Notes: generated from the letters alone by a model not told the origin. 64,000 bases of DNA from Leucobacter sp. UCMA 4100 (GCF_027853335.1 NZ_JAFEUS010000002.1:186001-250000), one strand, 5' to 3'. Shown: positions 20,577-30,048, counted from the first letter of the stretch. A program made the numbers and translations.

Positions 20577-21755
20577 TTACACGAGCCCCGCGTTGCGCGC
20601 ATGTTCGTATGCGGCGGGTAAGGCCTGCACGAACGCGTCGAGCTCTTCGTCTGTGGTATCGCCTGAAATGGTGATGCGCAGCGACCCAATCGCCTCATGC
20701 TCAGGCAGGCCCATCGCGAGCAACACGTGGGAAGTCTCTTGCACACCGGCCTGACACGCAGATCCCACCGAGACCGAGATGCCCTGAGTATCGAGCAGAA
20801 AGAGCAGCGAGTCGCCCTGACACCCGCTAAAGGTGAAGTGGGCGTTGCCGGGAAGGCGATCTGGCCCCGCCGGGTTCGATCCGCGCAAAACCGCTTCTGG
20901 AACGGCCTCTGTGACCCTGGCGATGAGCCGGTCACGCTTCTCGGCGAGGCGCTCGGCGTACGCTTCGACGGGACCGAGGTAGTCAAGAGCCGCGGCAAAG
21001 GCAACCGCACCGGCGACGTCTTGGGTGCCAGAGCGACCCCGCTGTTGCGATCCGCCGTGCAGCAGGGCCTCGGGCTTTGCGTCGCGAGCAATCGCGAGCG
21101 CGCCAACGCCAACCGGGCCACCGATCTTGTGCGCCGAAACGCTCATGAGCTGAGCGCCCCAATCGTCGAAGTGCAACGGCACCTGACCGAGCGCCGCAAC
21201 GGCGTCGATGTGCACCGGCACTCCCGCACGCTTCGCGACCGCGCAGAGCCCCCACACATCAGCGATACTGCCTACCTCGTTATTGGCGAGCAGCACGGTC
21301 ACAAGAGCAACGCGGTGCGCGCCAACCTCTGTGATGGCTGCTTCGAGAGCCTCGGGCGTCACGACGCCCTCTGCGGTAACCGGCAGCCAGAAGAGTTCTG
21401 CCCCCTGCCGCGCTTCGGCCCACATCGCGGCATCGAGCGTCGCGTGATGCTCCGTGCGCGGCAGCATGATGACCTTGCGATCGGGGTTGCCCGCGGTGGC
21501 GTGCCACAGCATGCCTTTGAGGGCAATGTTGATCGACTCGGTTCCTCCCGAGGTGAAGGTCACCTCGACCGGTTCAGCGCCGAGCGCCTCAGCCACCCTT
21601 CGCCGAGCGTCTTCGAGATACACCCCGCTGTCTTGCCCGTGTGCGTGAACCGATGCGGGGTTGCCCACGATCGCGAGTGCTTCACTGTACGCCTCTCGCA
21701 CCGATGCGGGCATCGGTGAGGTTGCGGCGTGGTCGAGGTAGCTTCTTGGCATCAC
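20577..21755 (-). CDS. Cysteine desulfurase (NifS/IscS type)
   Basis: PLP enzyme that mobilises sulfur from cysteine. 392 residues. The PLP Lys210 is in SAHKIGGPVGVGAL, the cofactor region 'TSGGTESINIALKG' is at ~69-81, and the persulfide Cys334 is in 'GSACQAGVQETSHVL'. Placed directly before mnmA, it is most likely the sulfur donor for tRNA 2-thiouridine, although it could also serve Fe-S assembly. The start overlaps the stop of the thioredoxin-like gene by four bases. Confidence 0.94.
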   Translation of the reverse strand: MMPRSYLDHAATSPMPASVREAYSEALAIVGNPASVHAHGQDSGVYLEDARRRVAEALGAEPVEVTFTSGGTESINIALKGMLWHATAGNPDRKVIMLPRTEHHATLDAAMWAEARQGAELFWLPVTAEGVVTPEALEAAITEVGAHRVALVTVLLANNEVGSIADVWGLCAVAKRAGVPVHIDAVAALGQVPLHFDDWGAQLMSVSAHKIGGPVGVGALAIARDAKPEALLHGGSQQRGRSGTQDVAGAVAFAAALDYLGPVEAYAERLAEKRDRLIARVTEAVPEAVLRGSNPAGPDRLPGNAHFTFSGCQGDSLLFLLDTQGISVSVGSACQAGVQETSHVLLAMGLPEHEAIGSLRITISGDTTDEELDAFVQALPAAYEHARNAGLV

Positions 21756-22717
21756 GAAAAGAGCAGGTTTGTGAGCCTTGCCCTCGCAGCGGTAACACGC
21801 GGATCAGCCTGGCCCGCGACCTCAAAGAGTTCAAGAAGGCGCTCACGAATTCGGTTGCGATCTTCGGGAGTCGCCGCTGGGAAGAGCTCGAGCAGTCGCA
21901 GGAATGCGTCTTCAAGGTGCCCACCCGAAAGGTCGAGATCAGCGACACGCATCTGAGCATCGATGTCGGTGGGGTTTGCGGCAGCTTCGTCCCGAACCTG
22001 GCCGGCTTCGACACCGGTCAATCGGTCGAGCAGGCGTACCTGAGCAAGGGCAGCCTTCGCTTCTTCGTCACGTGGGGCACGCGTGAGAACCTTCTCGTAA
22101 GCCTCGATCGCCGCAGGATAGTCGCCACGCTCAATCGCTTCGAGTGCCGGTTCGTGTTCAGGGTTCACAACGGGCTCGGGGGCCGTCTCTTCAGCCCCGG
22201 CGTTCAAGTCGGGGGCGTTCACCCGGCCAGTCACACCCTGTTGCGCTGCGACCGTAAGCAGCTGAGCATAGACCTCGCGAATTTGCTCTGCAGGTTGCAC
22301 GCCCTGGAACATCGGGATGGCCTGTCCCGCGATCACGGCAACCACCGTTGGGAGCTGCTGCACCTGGAAGGCTTGCTGCAATCCGGGGTTCGCCTCAGCG
22401 TCGACCGTAGCCAGCAACACACGCCCCTCAAGCTCGCGAGTCACCGCGACCAAATGGGGCTCCAGTTCATCGCATGGTTCACAGTTCGGAGCGCCGAGGG
22501 TTACCACCACGGGAACGACTTGCGAGAGCTGCATGAGCTGTTCGAAGGTATCGTCGGTAATCTGCATCACAATCGACGGAACGTCGACGACAGGAGCCTG
22601 ACCACCGGGCTGAGCGCCGCCCGCGCCGGGCTGCTGAGCCCCCGCGCCCGAAGACTGCTGCTGCGCACGGTTGACAATACCGCTGAGGTCTACTGCGCCA
22701 CCGCTAAACTGTGCCAT
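21752..22717 (-). CDS. Thioredoxin-fold protein with TPR tail (CnoX/YbbN-like)
   Basis: 321 residues. A Gly/Gln-rich N-terminal stretch (~20-42) is followed by a thioredoxin fold at ~45-150, whose CxxC site is Cys79-Glu-Pro-Cys82 in 'LGAPNCEPCDEL'. From ~195 a tetratricopeptide region starts ('ALEAIERGDYPAAIEAYEKVLTRAP') and runs to the C-terminus. This is the CnoX/YbbN layout, a cytoplasmic chaperone-like oxidoreductase. Unlike E. coli CnoX the CxxC is intact, so redox activity is possible. Translationally coupled to the downstream desulfurase. Confidence 0.88.
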   Translation of the reverse strand: MAQFSGGAVDLSGIVNRAQQQSSGAGAQQPGAGGAQPGGQAPVVDVPSIVMQITDDTFEQLMQLSQVVPVVVTLGAPNCEPCDELEPHLVAVTRELEGRVLLATVDAEANPGLQQAFQVQQLPTVVAVIAGQAIPMFQGVQPAEQIREVYAQLLTVAAQQGVTGRVNAPDLNAGAEETAPEPVVNPEHEPALEAIERGDYPAAIEAYEKVLTRAPRDEEAKAALAQVRLLDRLTGVEAGQVRDEAAANPTDIDAQMRVADLDLSGGHLEDAFLRLLELFPAATPEDRNRIRERLLELFEVAGQADPRVTAARARLTNLLFS

Positions 22718-22719
22718 CG

Positions 22720-24624
22720 TTAATCAATTTCCTTCTTCGTACCGGTCGCGCCGATCACCTGGGTCGACGAACCGAGAATCTGAATACTGTCTTGCGAGTC
22801 TGCAGTGGGAACGTAAAAGAGCACGCTGTGCTGCCACTGCCTGGTCACCTTCGAGTAGGCGCCGTCAAGGCCGAGAGCCTTCTCAACGTCTGAGAGCTTC
22901 ACGAGATCCCGCTCGCTCTCGATTTCCATCACGTGATCTTCACGGAGCGTTGCCACGATGAGCGCACCGCCCTGCCCCGTTGAGAGCGTCGCAACTGGCT
23001 CATCGACGGCGACAACGCTCTCAGCGCATTTCAGGCCCTCAATGCAGTTTTGCGTAGGCCAGTTCGCACCGAACTTCTCAAGCAACGCTTCATCTTCAAG
23101 CGAGAAGAGCTCTGAAGCCTCGACGTTGTCGGTGCCCTGTTGCAAGATGCTCGCGAAGGTCTCGGCGGTTTCTTGTGGCGAAAGACGCAGCGTCTTGATG
23201 TCGTTTGAGAGCACCGCGGTGCCCTCGTCGAGCGGAGCAGCGGCCGGCATTTCTATGCCACCCCGAAGAGAGATCGTGCTGAGCACCTTGTAATTGTCCC
23301 GCGGGCTGTCCTGACGTAAGAGCAGCACGACAGTCGGGCTCTGGTCTTCGGCCGGTTCGACAGGGTCAACCGTCTCTTCGTCGGTCGTTTCACTCTCTTC
23401 AGCGGCCGCGTCATCGGCGCCTTTTTCTTGCTCCGCTTCAGCATCGGTATCGACGATCGCATCGCTCGACTCCACGGTCAAGAAGAGCGTACGTGGCCAT
23501 TTCTCAGTGCTCTGAATGAGGTCATAGCGTAGGCGCTCGGTCGTGAGGAATGGTAACGGAGACGTGGCCTCATTGGCGGCACGAACCTTGTAGTTGGCTG
23601 CACGCTCTGTGAGCGCGGCCCCCGCGAAACGGGACTCGAGCTCTGAAGCATCGAGGCCTGCGTCACCCTTATTTGCGACCGACACGACGCGGTCGAGAAT
23701 GCGGTCAATCTGCTGGTCAGTAACCGGAACGACCGCGAGGTTTTCATCGGCCTTCGGCTCGCTCGAGACGGGCTCAGGCTGGGCTGGTTGCGGCCAGTAC
23801 GATGCCGAGCAGCCCGAGACAGCGACACCGACGCTCAAAACACCGGCCACGGCAAAACCGAGGCGTGATCCGCGTCGAGAAGATGATGAGCTGCCGGGAG
23901 CTGAACGCTTCGAACGGCGTACGCGACGGTTTCGTAGGCCCAAGAACGGCCCCCTTCTTCCGCGTCGCGGCCCGAGGCCACGGCGATCATGATCAACGGC
24001 GAACAGGTACAGGATGATGCCGAGCGCGGCGAACAGCCCACCGGTCACGAGCAGCGGGCCGGCAAGCGGAGTGCCCCGCTCCTGCGCCCAGATGACGTAT
24101 ACCTCAGTGGGTGCAGACGGCTTGTCACCGGCAGTCACGAGCAGCGCCTGACTCTTTTCAGGAGAAACCGCGACCTTGAGGCTCGTCTCACCGTCATATT
24201 CGTTGAGCCACAGATCGCTGCCCTGCGGGTGGGCGACTGTCTCAGATTCGGCCTCGGCCTCTTCTTCTGCCTCGCCATCGTCATCAGCAGCCACGGCTTG
24301 CGCCTTGGTCTGCTTCGAGGTGATTTCGCGGCGATCGGTCACCTGCTGGGCGGTCGAATACTTGCTCTCAGCGAGCCAGCCATCAATATCGCGCTGCTCA
24401 CCAAGAGCGAGAAAGACGTTCTCGCCCGAGACCACAACCGACGGGTTGCCCTCTTCGAGATCGAAGATTTCTGCCGGGATCACGACGTACTCAGCGTCGT
24501 CAGCGATCGCGGTGATCTCGTGCTTCACGCTCGTTTCAGGCGCCAAGAAGGTTCGCTGCCCAATGCCCAGCACGAGTAGCACCGAGGCAGTGAGCAAAGA
24601 GAGAATCGCAAAGAAATATCGCAC
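22720..24624 (-). CDS. Membrane protein of unknown function with internal lipobox-like segment
   Basis: 634 residues, not recognised as a named family. The first membrane segment is at ~4-20. Residues ~28-188 are predicted extracytoplasmic and include a run of Asp/Glu/Ala (113-128). A second segment is at ~189-209, then an Arg/Ser-rich cytoplasmic stretch (~213-253), then a third hydrophobic segment ending VAVSGC (Cys272), which looks exactly like a lipoprotein signal peptide. The last 360 residues look secreted, again with an acidic linker (~385-425). The layout suggests a fusion of a membrane protein with a lipoprotein. It ends two bases before the thioredoxin-TPR gene and is divergent from the hendecad protein. 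Confidence 0.75.
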   Translation of the reverse strand: MRYFFAILSLLTASVLLVLGIGQRTFLAPETSVKHEITAIADDAEYVVIPAEIFDLEEGNPSVVVSGENVFLALGEQRDIDGWLAESKYSTAQQVTDRREITSKQTKAQAVAADDDGEAEEEAEAESETVAHPQGSDLWLNEYDGETSLKVAVSPEKSQALLVTAGDKPSAPTEVYVIWAQERGTPLAGPLLVTGGLFAALGIILYLFAVDHDRRGLGPRRGRRGPFLGLRNRRVRRSKRSAPGSSSSSRRGSRLGFAVAGVLSVGVAVSGCSASYWPQPAQPEPVSSEPKADENLAVVPVTDQQIDRILDRVVSVANKGDAGLDASELESRFAGAALTERAANYKVRAANEATSPLPFLTTERLRYDLIQSTEKWPRTLFLTVESSDAIVDTDAEAEQEKGADDAAAEESETTDEETVDPVEPAEDQSPTVVLLLRQDSPRDNYKVLSTISLRGGIEMPAAAPLDEGTAVLSNDIKTLRLSPQETAETFASILQQGTDNVEASELFSLEDEALLEKFGANWPTQNCIEGLKCAESVVAVDEPVATLSTGQGGALIVATLREDHVMEIESERDLVKLSDVEKALGLDGAYSKVTRQWQHSVLFYVPTADSQDSIQILGSSTQVIGATGTKKEID

Positions 24625-24749
24625 GCGGCTCCTGTTCCGTTTTGCGCCATAACGTTAAAGAGAAGTGTATGTCAGAGCGCGAGGCGCCATAATGCACACT
24701 ATTCTAGGCGGTATCCTTTATTCTTGTCTGAACGTGACATATTCGCTAC

Positions 24750-24765
24750 AGGCTCTTCTGAGCCT
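24750..24765 (+). promoter_or_regulatory. Small hairpin in the leader of the hendecad gene
   Basis: AGGCTC-TTCT-GAGCCT is a perfect 6-bp stem with a four-base loop, 52 bases before the TTG start at 24818. It lies in the 193-base divergent space between the 634-residue membrane protein and the coiled-coil gene. TTGTCT (24725) may be a -35. Function not known. Confidence 0.3.
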
Positions 24766-24817
24766 CCTGTGCGCGGTCGCCTGAGCGGCCACCGCCGATC
24801 AAACAGAGGATAAAAGA

Positions 24818-27800
24818 TTGACCGCAACGCCCCACAACTTCACCACTGCTGTTCGCGGGTACCGCCGGCAGGAGGTCGATCAGGCGGTCGCTTCGCTCGA
24901 AGCCAACATCGCTGAGCTCACCTCGCATGTGCAGCAGCTTCGCGAGGCGCACGAAACGCTCGGAGCAACCAACGAAGAGCAAGTGTCGCTCATTGCCGAG
25001 TTGCAAGAGCAGGTCGAAGAGCTCGGGGCAACCGGTTACAGCGGGCTCGGTCTGCGGGTCGAGAAAAGCCTGCAGCTTGCCGAAGACCATGCCACGCGGT
25101 TAATCGCCGAGTCAGAGCTCGACGCTGAACGACTGCGCTCACAGTCTGAGGCCGAGTCGCAGCGTCTCCTGCAACAGGCGCAAGAGACCGCTGATGAACT
25201 CGTGACTGGCGCGCAGACGCAGTCAGACGAGCTCCTCGCGTCGGTTCAGCAGCAGGCCGACGAACAGCGCAAGGAACTCCAAGAACGTTACGACACCCTG
25301 GTCGAAGAAGCAGAGGCACGTGCGGCGAACCTGCTGAACTCAGCGCAGTCTGAAGCGCGACTGCTAAACGAGCGAACCGACCGCGAGACGCAGGCGCTGA
25401 TCGCGAAAGCGCACAACGAAGCAAAGCAGCTCCTCACCGCCGCCCGCGAAGAAGCGGCTGCTCTGCACTCTGAGACGAGCAGCGCTCGCGCGAGCTTCGA
25501 ACAAGACCGCGATGAGCAGCAGCGTGCATTCGACCGTGAGAAAGCTGAGCTGCGCGAAGAAATCGAGACCGCACGTGCCACTTTCGCTCGTGAGCAGGCC
25601 GACCAAAAGGCTGCCCTTGAGCAGGAGCACGCTGAGCGCACGCACGCGCTCGAGTCGTCGCACGAGGCACGCACCTTAGCGTTTAACGCCGAGGCCGACT
25701 CGCTGCGCGAGCGCATCACGAGCGAACGGGAACAGCACGCCGCCGCGCTCCAGCAGGAGCGAGCAGAGCACGAACAGCACCTCGCGGCCGAGGCCGAGGC
25801 GCAGGAACTCAAGCTCGTCGCTCTGAAAGCGAACGCGACCAGAGCAGTCGAGGTTGAACGGGCCGCGCACGAGCAGCAGCTCGAGGCTCTTGCCCAGCAG
25901 GCGACGCTCACCCGCAAGCGCATTCAGGATCAGCACGAAGAACGCCTCTTTCTCAGCCGTGAAGAGCACGACCAGGCACTCCTTGACGAGGCAGAGCTGC
26001 AGCGAGAAAAGCTCGCCCGCGAGCTCGCCGCACACACTGCGCGCCTCACGAGTGAGCGCGAAGAACACCGCGCCGAAATCGCTTCAGCCCTCGACAAGCA
26101 CACCGCCACGCTCGAGCGAGAGCGTGCCCACCACGACGAGGCACTCGAGAGCGAACGCGCCGCGCATGAAGCCGCCATTGCCGCCGAGCGAGATGCGCAT
26201 GACACGGCGCTCACGAGCGAGCGCGAGGTGCACGACCGTGCTCTCGCAACCGAGCGTGAAGATCACGACACTCGCATTGTGACCGAGTACGAGCGCCACG
26301 AAGCTCGCCTCGTTCGTGAGCGCGAAGCTCACGAGGGCGCCATCACGACCGAACGAGAGTCTCACGAGTCGACGATCGCTTCAGAGCGAGAGGCCCACGA
26401 CGCGGCCATCCAGTCAGAACGGGAAGCCCACGAAGCGGCCCTACTCGCCGAACGTGAAACGCACAACGCTTCGCTCACCGAAGAACGCGCTGCCCACGAC
26501 GAAGCACTCACCACCGAGCGCGCCGAGCACGAGCAGAGCATCGCTTCTGAGCGGACTGCGCACGAAGAGCTCATCGCCACCGAGCAAGAGGCGCATGACC
26601 TCGCTCTTCGCACCGAGCGAACCGAACACGCGACCTCGATCGCTAACGAACGCGAAGCTCACGAGCTCTCGCTCACGACGAGTCAGACCGAGCACGAAAA
26701 CCGCATTACCGTAGAGCGCGAGGCTCACGAACGCCGCCTCGCTTCTGAGCGAGCTCAATACGACGAGGCCATCGAACTCGGTCGCGCCGAGCACGAAGAA
26801 ATGCTGCAGTCAGAGCTCTCCGCTCACAATGCCAGGATTGCTTCTGAGCTCGCGACCCATACTGCCTCGGTTGAGCGCGAGCGTAGCGAACACGAAACCC
26901 GTATCGCAACCGAGCTTGCTTCACACGGGGCACGGATCGAACGCGAAACCGCTGAGCTCGCGGCAACGCTTGAAGACGAGCGGATCGCCCAGCAGACGCA
27001 GCTTGCGCTCGAACTGCGCACCCACCAGCAACGTCTCCAAAACGAACGCGACCAGCTCGCTGCCGAGTTGCAACAGGATCGCGACGAACACGCGGCAAAG
27101 CGCGCGATCGACGAGGCGGCACAGGCCGAAGAACGCGAACGCCTCATCTCAGATCTCGACACCGAGCTCTCGCTGAAGCGTACCGAGCACGAACGCGTGA
27201 TTGCGAGCGAGCTCGAAGCTCACCGCGCTGAAATCGCACGAGAGAACGAACAGGCTAAGCAGCAGCGCACGTTCGAACACGACGAAATCGTGCGTGCCGC
27301 CGTTGAGCAGGCCGCGCTACTCAAGGCACAGACCGAAGCGGAGCTTGAGGCCGCCCGCACCTCGCAGCAAGAGGCCCTGGCACACGAGCGCCAGGAGTTC
27401 GAAGCCTACGAGCGAACCGTGCGCGAAGAGATCGATGCCCTGCACCGCACCAACGGTGCGGCAGTCACGCAGAAAATCGCCGAGACCGAGCAGCAGCTCA
27501 AGCAGCGCTACGATGAGGCGACACAGGCTGCCGAGCATGAACTCGCTGAAGCCCGTGAGCAGCTCAACTCGCTCACGGTCTTGCTTGCATCGCAGCGCGA
27601 CGAACTCGAGGCCACAAGGCTTCGCACGACCAAGGTGGCCCAGGACATCGAGCTTCAGGCGCAGCAGCGCGCAACGAGTATCGTCGCAGAAGCTGAGCAG
27701 CGGGCACGAACCACCTACGACTCAGCCGCTGATCGAGCCGCGAAGGTCCTCGCCGATGCTGAAGATCGCATGGCTCAGCTCAAGGTTGAACGCGTCGCTG

Positions 27801-27922
27801 TCGCACGCTACTTCGAGAGCCTAGGTGAGGTGATCGGCAACGCTACCCGCATGAGCACCGATGTTTCTTCAAGCGTCAACGTTCCCGTCGACTCGCACGA
27901 GGGCGCCGACGACGAACGGTAA
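24818..27922 (+). CDS. Giant hendecad coiled-coil protein with DivIVA-like N-terminus
   Basis: 1034 residues, start TTG at 24818 after GAGGA. The N-terminus 'ATPHNFTTAVRGYRRQEVDQAVASL' resembles the DivIVA lipid-binding domain (G-Y-x3-E/V-V-D), followed by a coiled coil to ~262. Residues 263-812 are about 50 uninterrupted 11-residue units of the form H-x-x-A-L/I-x-x-E-R-x-A. A heptad-type coiled coil and a tail ('VARYFESLGEVIGNATRMSTDVSSS') follow. No membrane segment or enzyme motif. It resembles in kind the Streptomyces cytoskeletal scaffolds Scy and FilP, so a role in polar growth or division-site organisation is likely (inference). It is monocistronic, with a terminator after it. Confidence 0.88.
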   Translation: MTATPHNFTTAVRGYRRQEVDQAVASLEANIAELTSHVQQLREAHETLGATNEEQVSLIAELQEQVEELGATGYSGLGLRVEKSLQLAEDHATRLIAESELDAERLRSQSEAESQRLLQQAQETADELVTGAQTQSDELLASVQQQADEQRKELQERYDTLVEEAEARAANLLNSAQSEARLLNERTDRETQALIAKAHNEAKQLLTAAREEAAALHSETSSARASFEQDRDEQQRAFDREKAELREEIETARATFAREQADQKAALEQEHAERTHALESSHEARTLAFNAEADSLRERITSEREQHAAALQQERAEHEQHLAAEAEAQELKLVALKANATRAVEVERAAHEQQLEALAQQATLTRKRIQDQHEERLFLSREEHDQALLDEAELQREKLARELAAHTARLTSEREEHRAEIASALDKHTATLERERAHHDEALESERAAHEAAIAAERDAHDTALTSEREVHDRALATEREDHDTRIVTEYERHEARLVREREAHEGAITTERESHESTIASEREAHDAAIQSEREAHEAALLAERETHNASLTEERAAHDEALTTERAEHEQSIASERTAHEELIATEQEAHDLALRTERTEHATSIANEREAHELSLTTSQTEHENRITVEREAHERRLASERAQYDEAIELGRAEHEEMLQSELSAHNARIASELATHTASVERERSEHETRIATELASHGARIERETAELAATLEDERIAQQTQLALELRTHQQRLQNERDQLAAELQQDRDEHAAKRAIDEAAQAEERERLISDLDTELSLKRTEHERVIASELEAHRAEIARENEQAKQQRTFEHDEIVRAAVEQAALLKAQTEAELEAARTSQQEALAHERQEFEAYERTVREEIDALHRTNGAAVTQKIAETEQQLKQRYDEATQAAEHELAEAREQLNSLTVLLASQRDELEATRLRTTKVAQDIELQAQQRATSIVAEAEQRARTTYDSAADRAAKVLADAEDRMAQLKVERVAVARYFESLGEVIGNATRMSTDVSSSVNVPVDSHEGADDER
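25604..27253 (+). repeat. About 50 tandem 33-bp units encoding hendecads
   Basis: The coding sequence repeats every 33 bases (11 codons) without a break. The most regular part, roughly units 11-41, keeps His at position 1 and Glu-Arg at 8-9, as in HEAAIAAERDA and HDTALTSEREV. The nucleotide units have diverged, so this is an old, selectively kept array rather than a recent expansion. Confidence 0.9.
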
Positions 27923-27941
27923 TCACGCAAAGCACTGCATG

Positions 27942-27978
27942 AAGGGGCCGGGCACGCGAAAGCGCACCCGACCCCTTT
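27942..27978 (+). terminator. Terminator hairpin after the hendecad gene
   Basis: AAGGGGCCGGG and CCCGACCCCTT arms extend through CACGC/GCGCA with two or three mismatches to a GAAA tetraloop. It begins 20 bases after the stop codon and ends in CCCCTTTGC. It also separates this gene from the convergent GGDEF gene. Confidence 0.7.
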
Positions 27979-28002
27979 GCATTTCAGGCGATGCGACCAG
28001 GG

Positions 28003-30048
28003 CTATGACGGCGTTGAAAAGAGAACGTCGTCGGCTCTCGCAATGAGCGTGTCGACGGTATCACCGGGGCGAAAATCGGTCACGCCAACGTGCATGCCGA
28101 TAGGCCCGGTTTGCAAGATATGACGAATCTTCTGTTCGGCCTCGTACACACTCAAGTACGGCAACAGCACGAAGAACTCGTCGCCTCCCAGCCGTACAAA
28201 GATATCTTCTGGACCAAGGTTCGCCGTAAAGTGCTGTGTGACGTCTTTGAGTACACGGTTGCCAGCTGAGTGGCCACCCGAGTCGTTCACCTGTTTGAAG
28301 TTAATGCAGTCGAGCATGACGGCTGAGAGCGGGTACCCGGCTCGCTCCGCACGCGCTAACTCGTTGAAGCCGTACGCGGCAAGGCCGTGGCGATTGAGCG
28401 CCCCGGTGAGTGAGTCATGCTCAACAAAGGCGCGTGAACGGCTGTACAGATACGAGCTGAGCTCGAAGAGTATGCAATACACGATCGCACCATAAATGAC
28501 GGCTGTCGCGATGAGGCGCTGCTCGACCGCGTTGCCCGCAAGGCTGCTCTCGAAAAGGAGCGGCAACCCGAGCAGGAGGAGCCCAGAAATGAGCAGCCCT
28601 CGCGAGGCCTTCGTTCCTGAGAACGTGCCGAGGTAGAGCGCCACAAGCGACGTCGCGTACAACAGCGCGATGCCGTGGGTCGTTGACTCGACGAGAAGCG
28701 CCGAGACGACCATGAACGTGAGCAGCACCGCAGCCGTCCAAAAACATGCCCTGGCGGGGTAACGACTCCCAAACCACAGCGGGAGCGCAATCGAAACGAG
28801 CGAGAGCGCACATGCCGAGAGTGTGAGCCATAGGAGGCCGCCATGCACCTCCGGAGGGTTCAAGAGAGTACCGATCGTGACGGGCACGAGCACAAAGAAC
28901 CCGAGCGTTGCGCTCATAATCGAGAACGAGGTTTGTCGCGGAAACCTGAAGAGACGTTTTCTCGGCGGTTTCACTCCGCCGTGCACGGCAATCTCGACGG
29001 GGCCCGTCATCAGCCGACCGTCAGGTCTCCGGGGCCTCGATTGCTTCTTTTCGTAGAGCCTCGCATCGGCACGTTCAAGGAGCGTCTCGACCGAGTCGCC
29101 CTCTCGTTTTTCGCTGAGGCCCCACGACCACGAATGCACGGCATTCATCTGAAGGCGGTTGAGTACCTGCAAAGCCTCACCCGCGGTGGTGCGGGGAAAG
29201 ATAAAAAGAAACTCGTCTCCGCCAACACGGCCAATCGTGTCGTACGAGCGCACTGTCGTGCGCCACTGCCCAGCGCTGTTGGCGAGAATGCTGTCACCGT
29301 ACGGATGCCCGTAGGTATCGTTGAGCTGTTTGAAACCGTCGAGGTCGACCAGCACAACCGTCAACGGCTCCTGGTTGCGGTCTGAACGCGCGAACTCACT
29401 CGCCAGGCGCACCTGCGTTCCCCGACTATTGAGCGTCTGTGTCAGCGAGTCGGTGTGCGCGGCAAGCTTCATATTCGTTCTGAGGTATGAGGCCAAGATA
29501 AAGGCGAGCCCCATGATGCACAGCGTGTACAGCGCAATCGAGGGGGTCAGTACCGCGCTCTGCCCCACCGCGGGGCTCAAGAGAATGCCCACTCCGATGG
29601 CGATCACTGAGCCGAGAAACATCACCCAGGCGTGTCGTGGCGGCCAAAACCATCCGAGATACATGATGATCGCCGGCAGAATATGCAGTGCGGTGCTCGC
29701 AAAAACGGGAGTGTCGCCGAAGATGAGATGAGCTACGAGCGCTCCGATCACGAAAAAGAAGCCGAGAGCACCCGCCCACTTCGGGAAGCGTTCTTTCACG
29801 ATGAGTGCGGCAGCGATCCACACCACCGCCAACACGCCCGAGACAATCGAAACCACGATCTCGACGGGATTATCGATAATGCCCTGCCAGTTCATGAGCA
29901 CGTCGCAGATCACGGTAACGAGTAGCCACAGCGCATTGAGCCCGGTGATGGCCCAGAAAACGCTCCGGTCACTCTCAGCGGAGCTCCGCAGCGGCGCCAG
30001 GGTGCGCAAAAGCACCTGGCGGCGACGCACGAGTCTCGAGGCCGGCAT
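28003..30048 (-). CDS. Membrane protein with two complete GGDEF (diguanylate cyclase) modules
   Basis: 681 residues with an internal repeat of architecture: ~6 membrane segments (residues ~20-190), GGDEF domain 1 (~195-330), a basic linker, a second block of ~6 membrane segments (~350-510), and GGDEF domain 2 (~525-675). Both active loops are intact: 'GRVGGDEFLFIF' and 'VRLGGDEFFVLLPYL', with 'DSLTQTLNSRG' and 'DSLTGALNRHG' ahead. Domain 1 keeps an inhibitory RxxD (RSYD, five residues before GGDEF), while domain 2 has GPED there and should lack product inhibition. No EAL domain. It presumably makes c-di-GMP at the membrane in response to an unknown cue. Single gene, convergent with the hendecad gene. 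Confidence 0.9.
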   Translation of the reverse strand: MPASRLVRRRQVLLRTLAPLRSSAESDRSVFWAITGLNALWLLVTVICDVLMNWQGIIDNPVEIVVSIVSGVLAVVWIAAALIVKERFPKWAGALGFFFVIGALVAHLIFGDTPVFASTALHILPAIIMYLGWFWPPRHAWVMFLGSVIAIGVGILLSPAVGQSAVLTPSIALYTLCIMGLAFILASYLRTNMKLAAHTDSLTQTLNSRGTQVRLASEFARSDRNQEPLTVVLVDLDGFKQLNDTYGHPYGDSILANSAGQWRTTVRSYDTIGRVGGDEFLFIFPRTTAGEALQVLNRLQMNAVHSWSWGLSEKREGDSVETLLERADARLYEKKQSRPRRPDGRLMTGPVEIAVHGGVKPPRKRLFRFPRQTSFSIMSATLGFFVLVPVTIGTLLNPPEVHGGLLWLTLSACALSLVSIALPLWFGSRYPARACFWTAAVLLTFMVVSALLVESTTHGIALLYATSLVALYLGTFSGTKASRGLLISGLLLLGLPLLFESSLAGNAVEQRLIATAVIYGAIVYCILFELSSYLYSRSRAFVEHDSLTGALNRHGLAAYGFNELARAERAGYPLSAVMLDCINFKQVNDSGGHSAGNRVLKDVTQHFTANLGPEDIFVRLGGDEFFVLLPYLSVYEAEQKIRHILQTGPIGMHVGVTDFRPGDTVDTLIARADDVLFSTPS

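Noticed and set aside
25604-27253. CRISPR array or recent tandem repeat expansion
   Set aside because: The 33-base periodicity is coding, with diverged units and no spacer-like structure; it reflects protein hendecads. No CRISPR array was seen elsewhere in the window.
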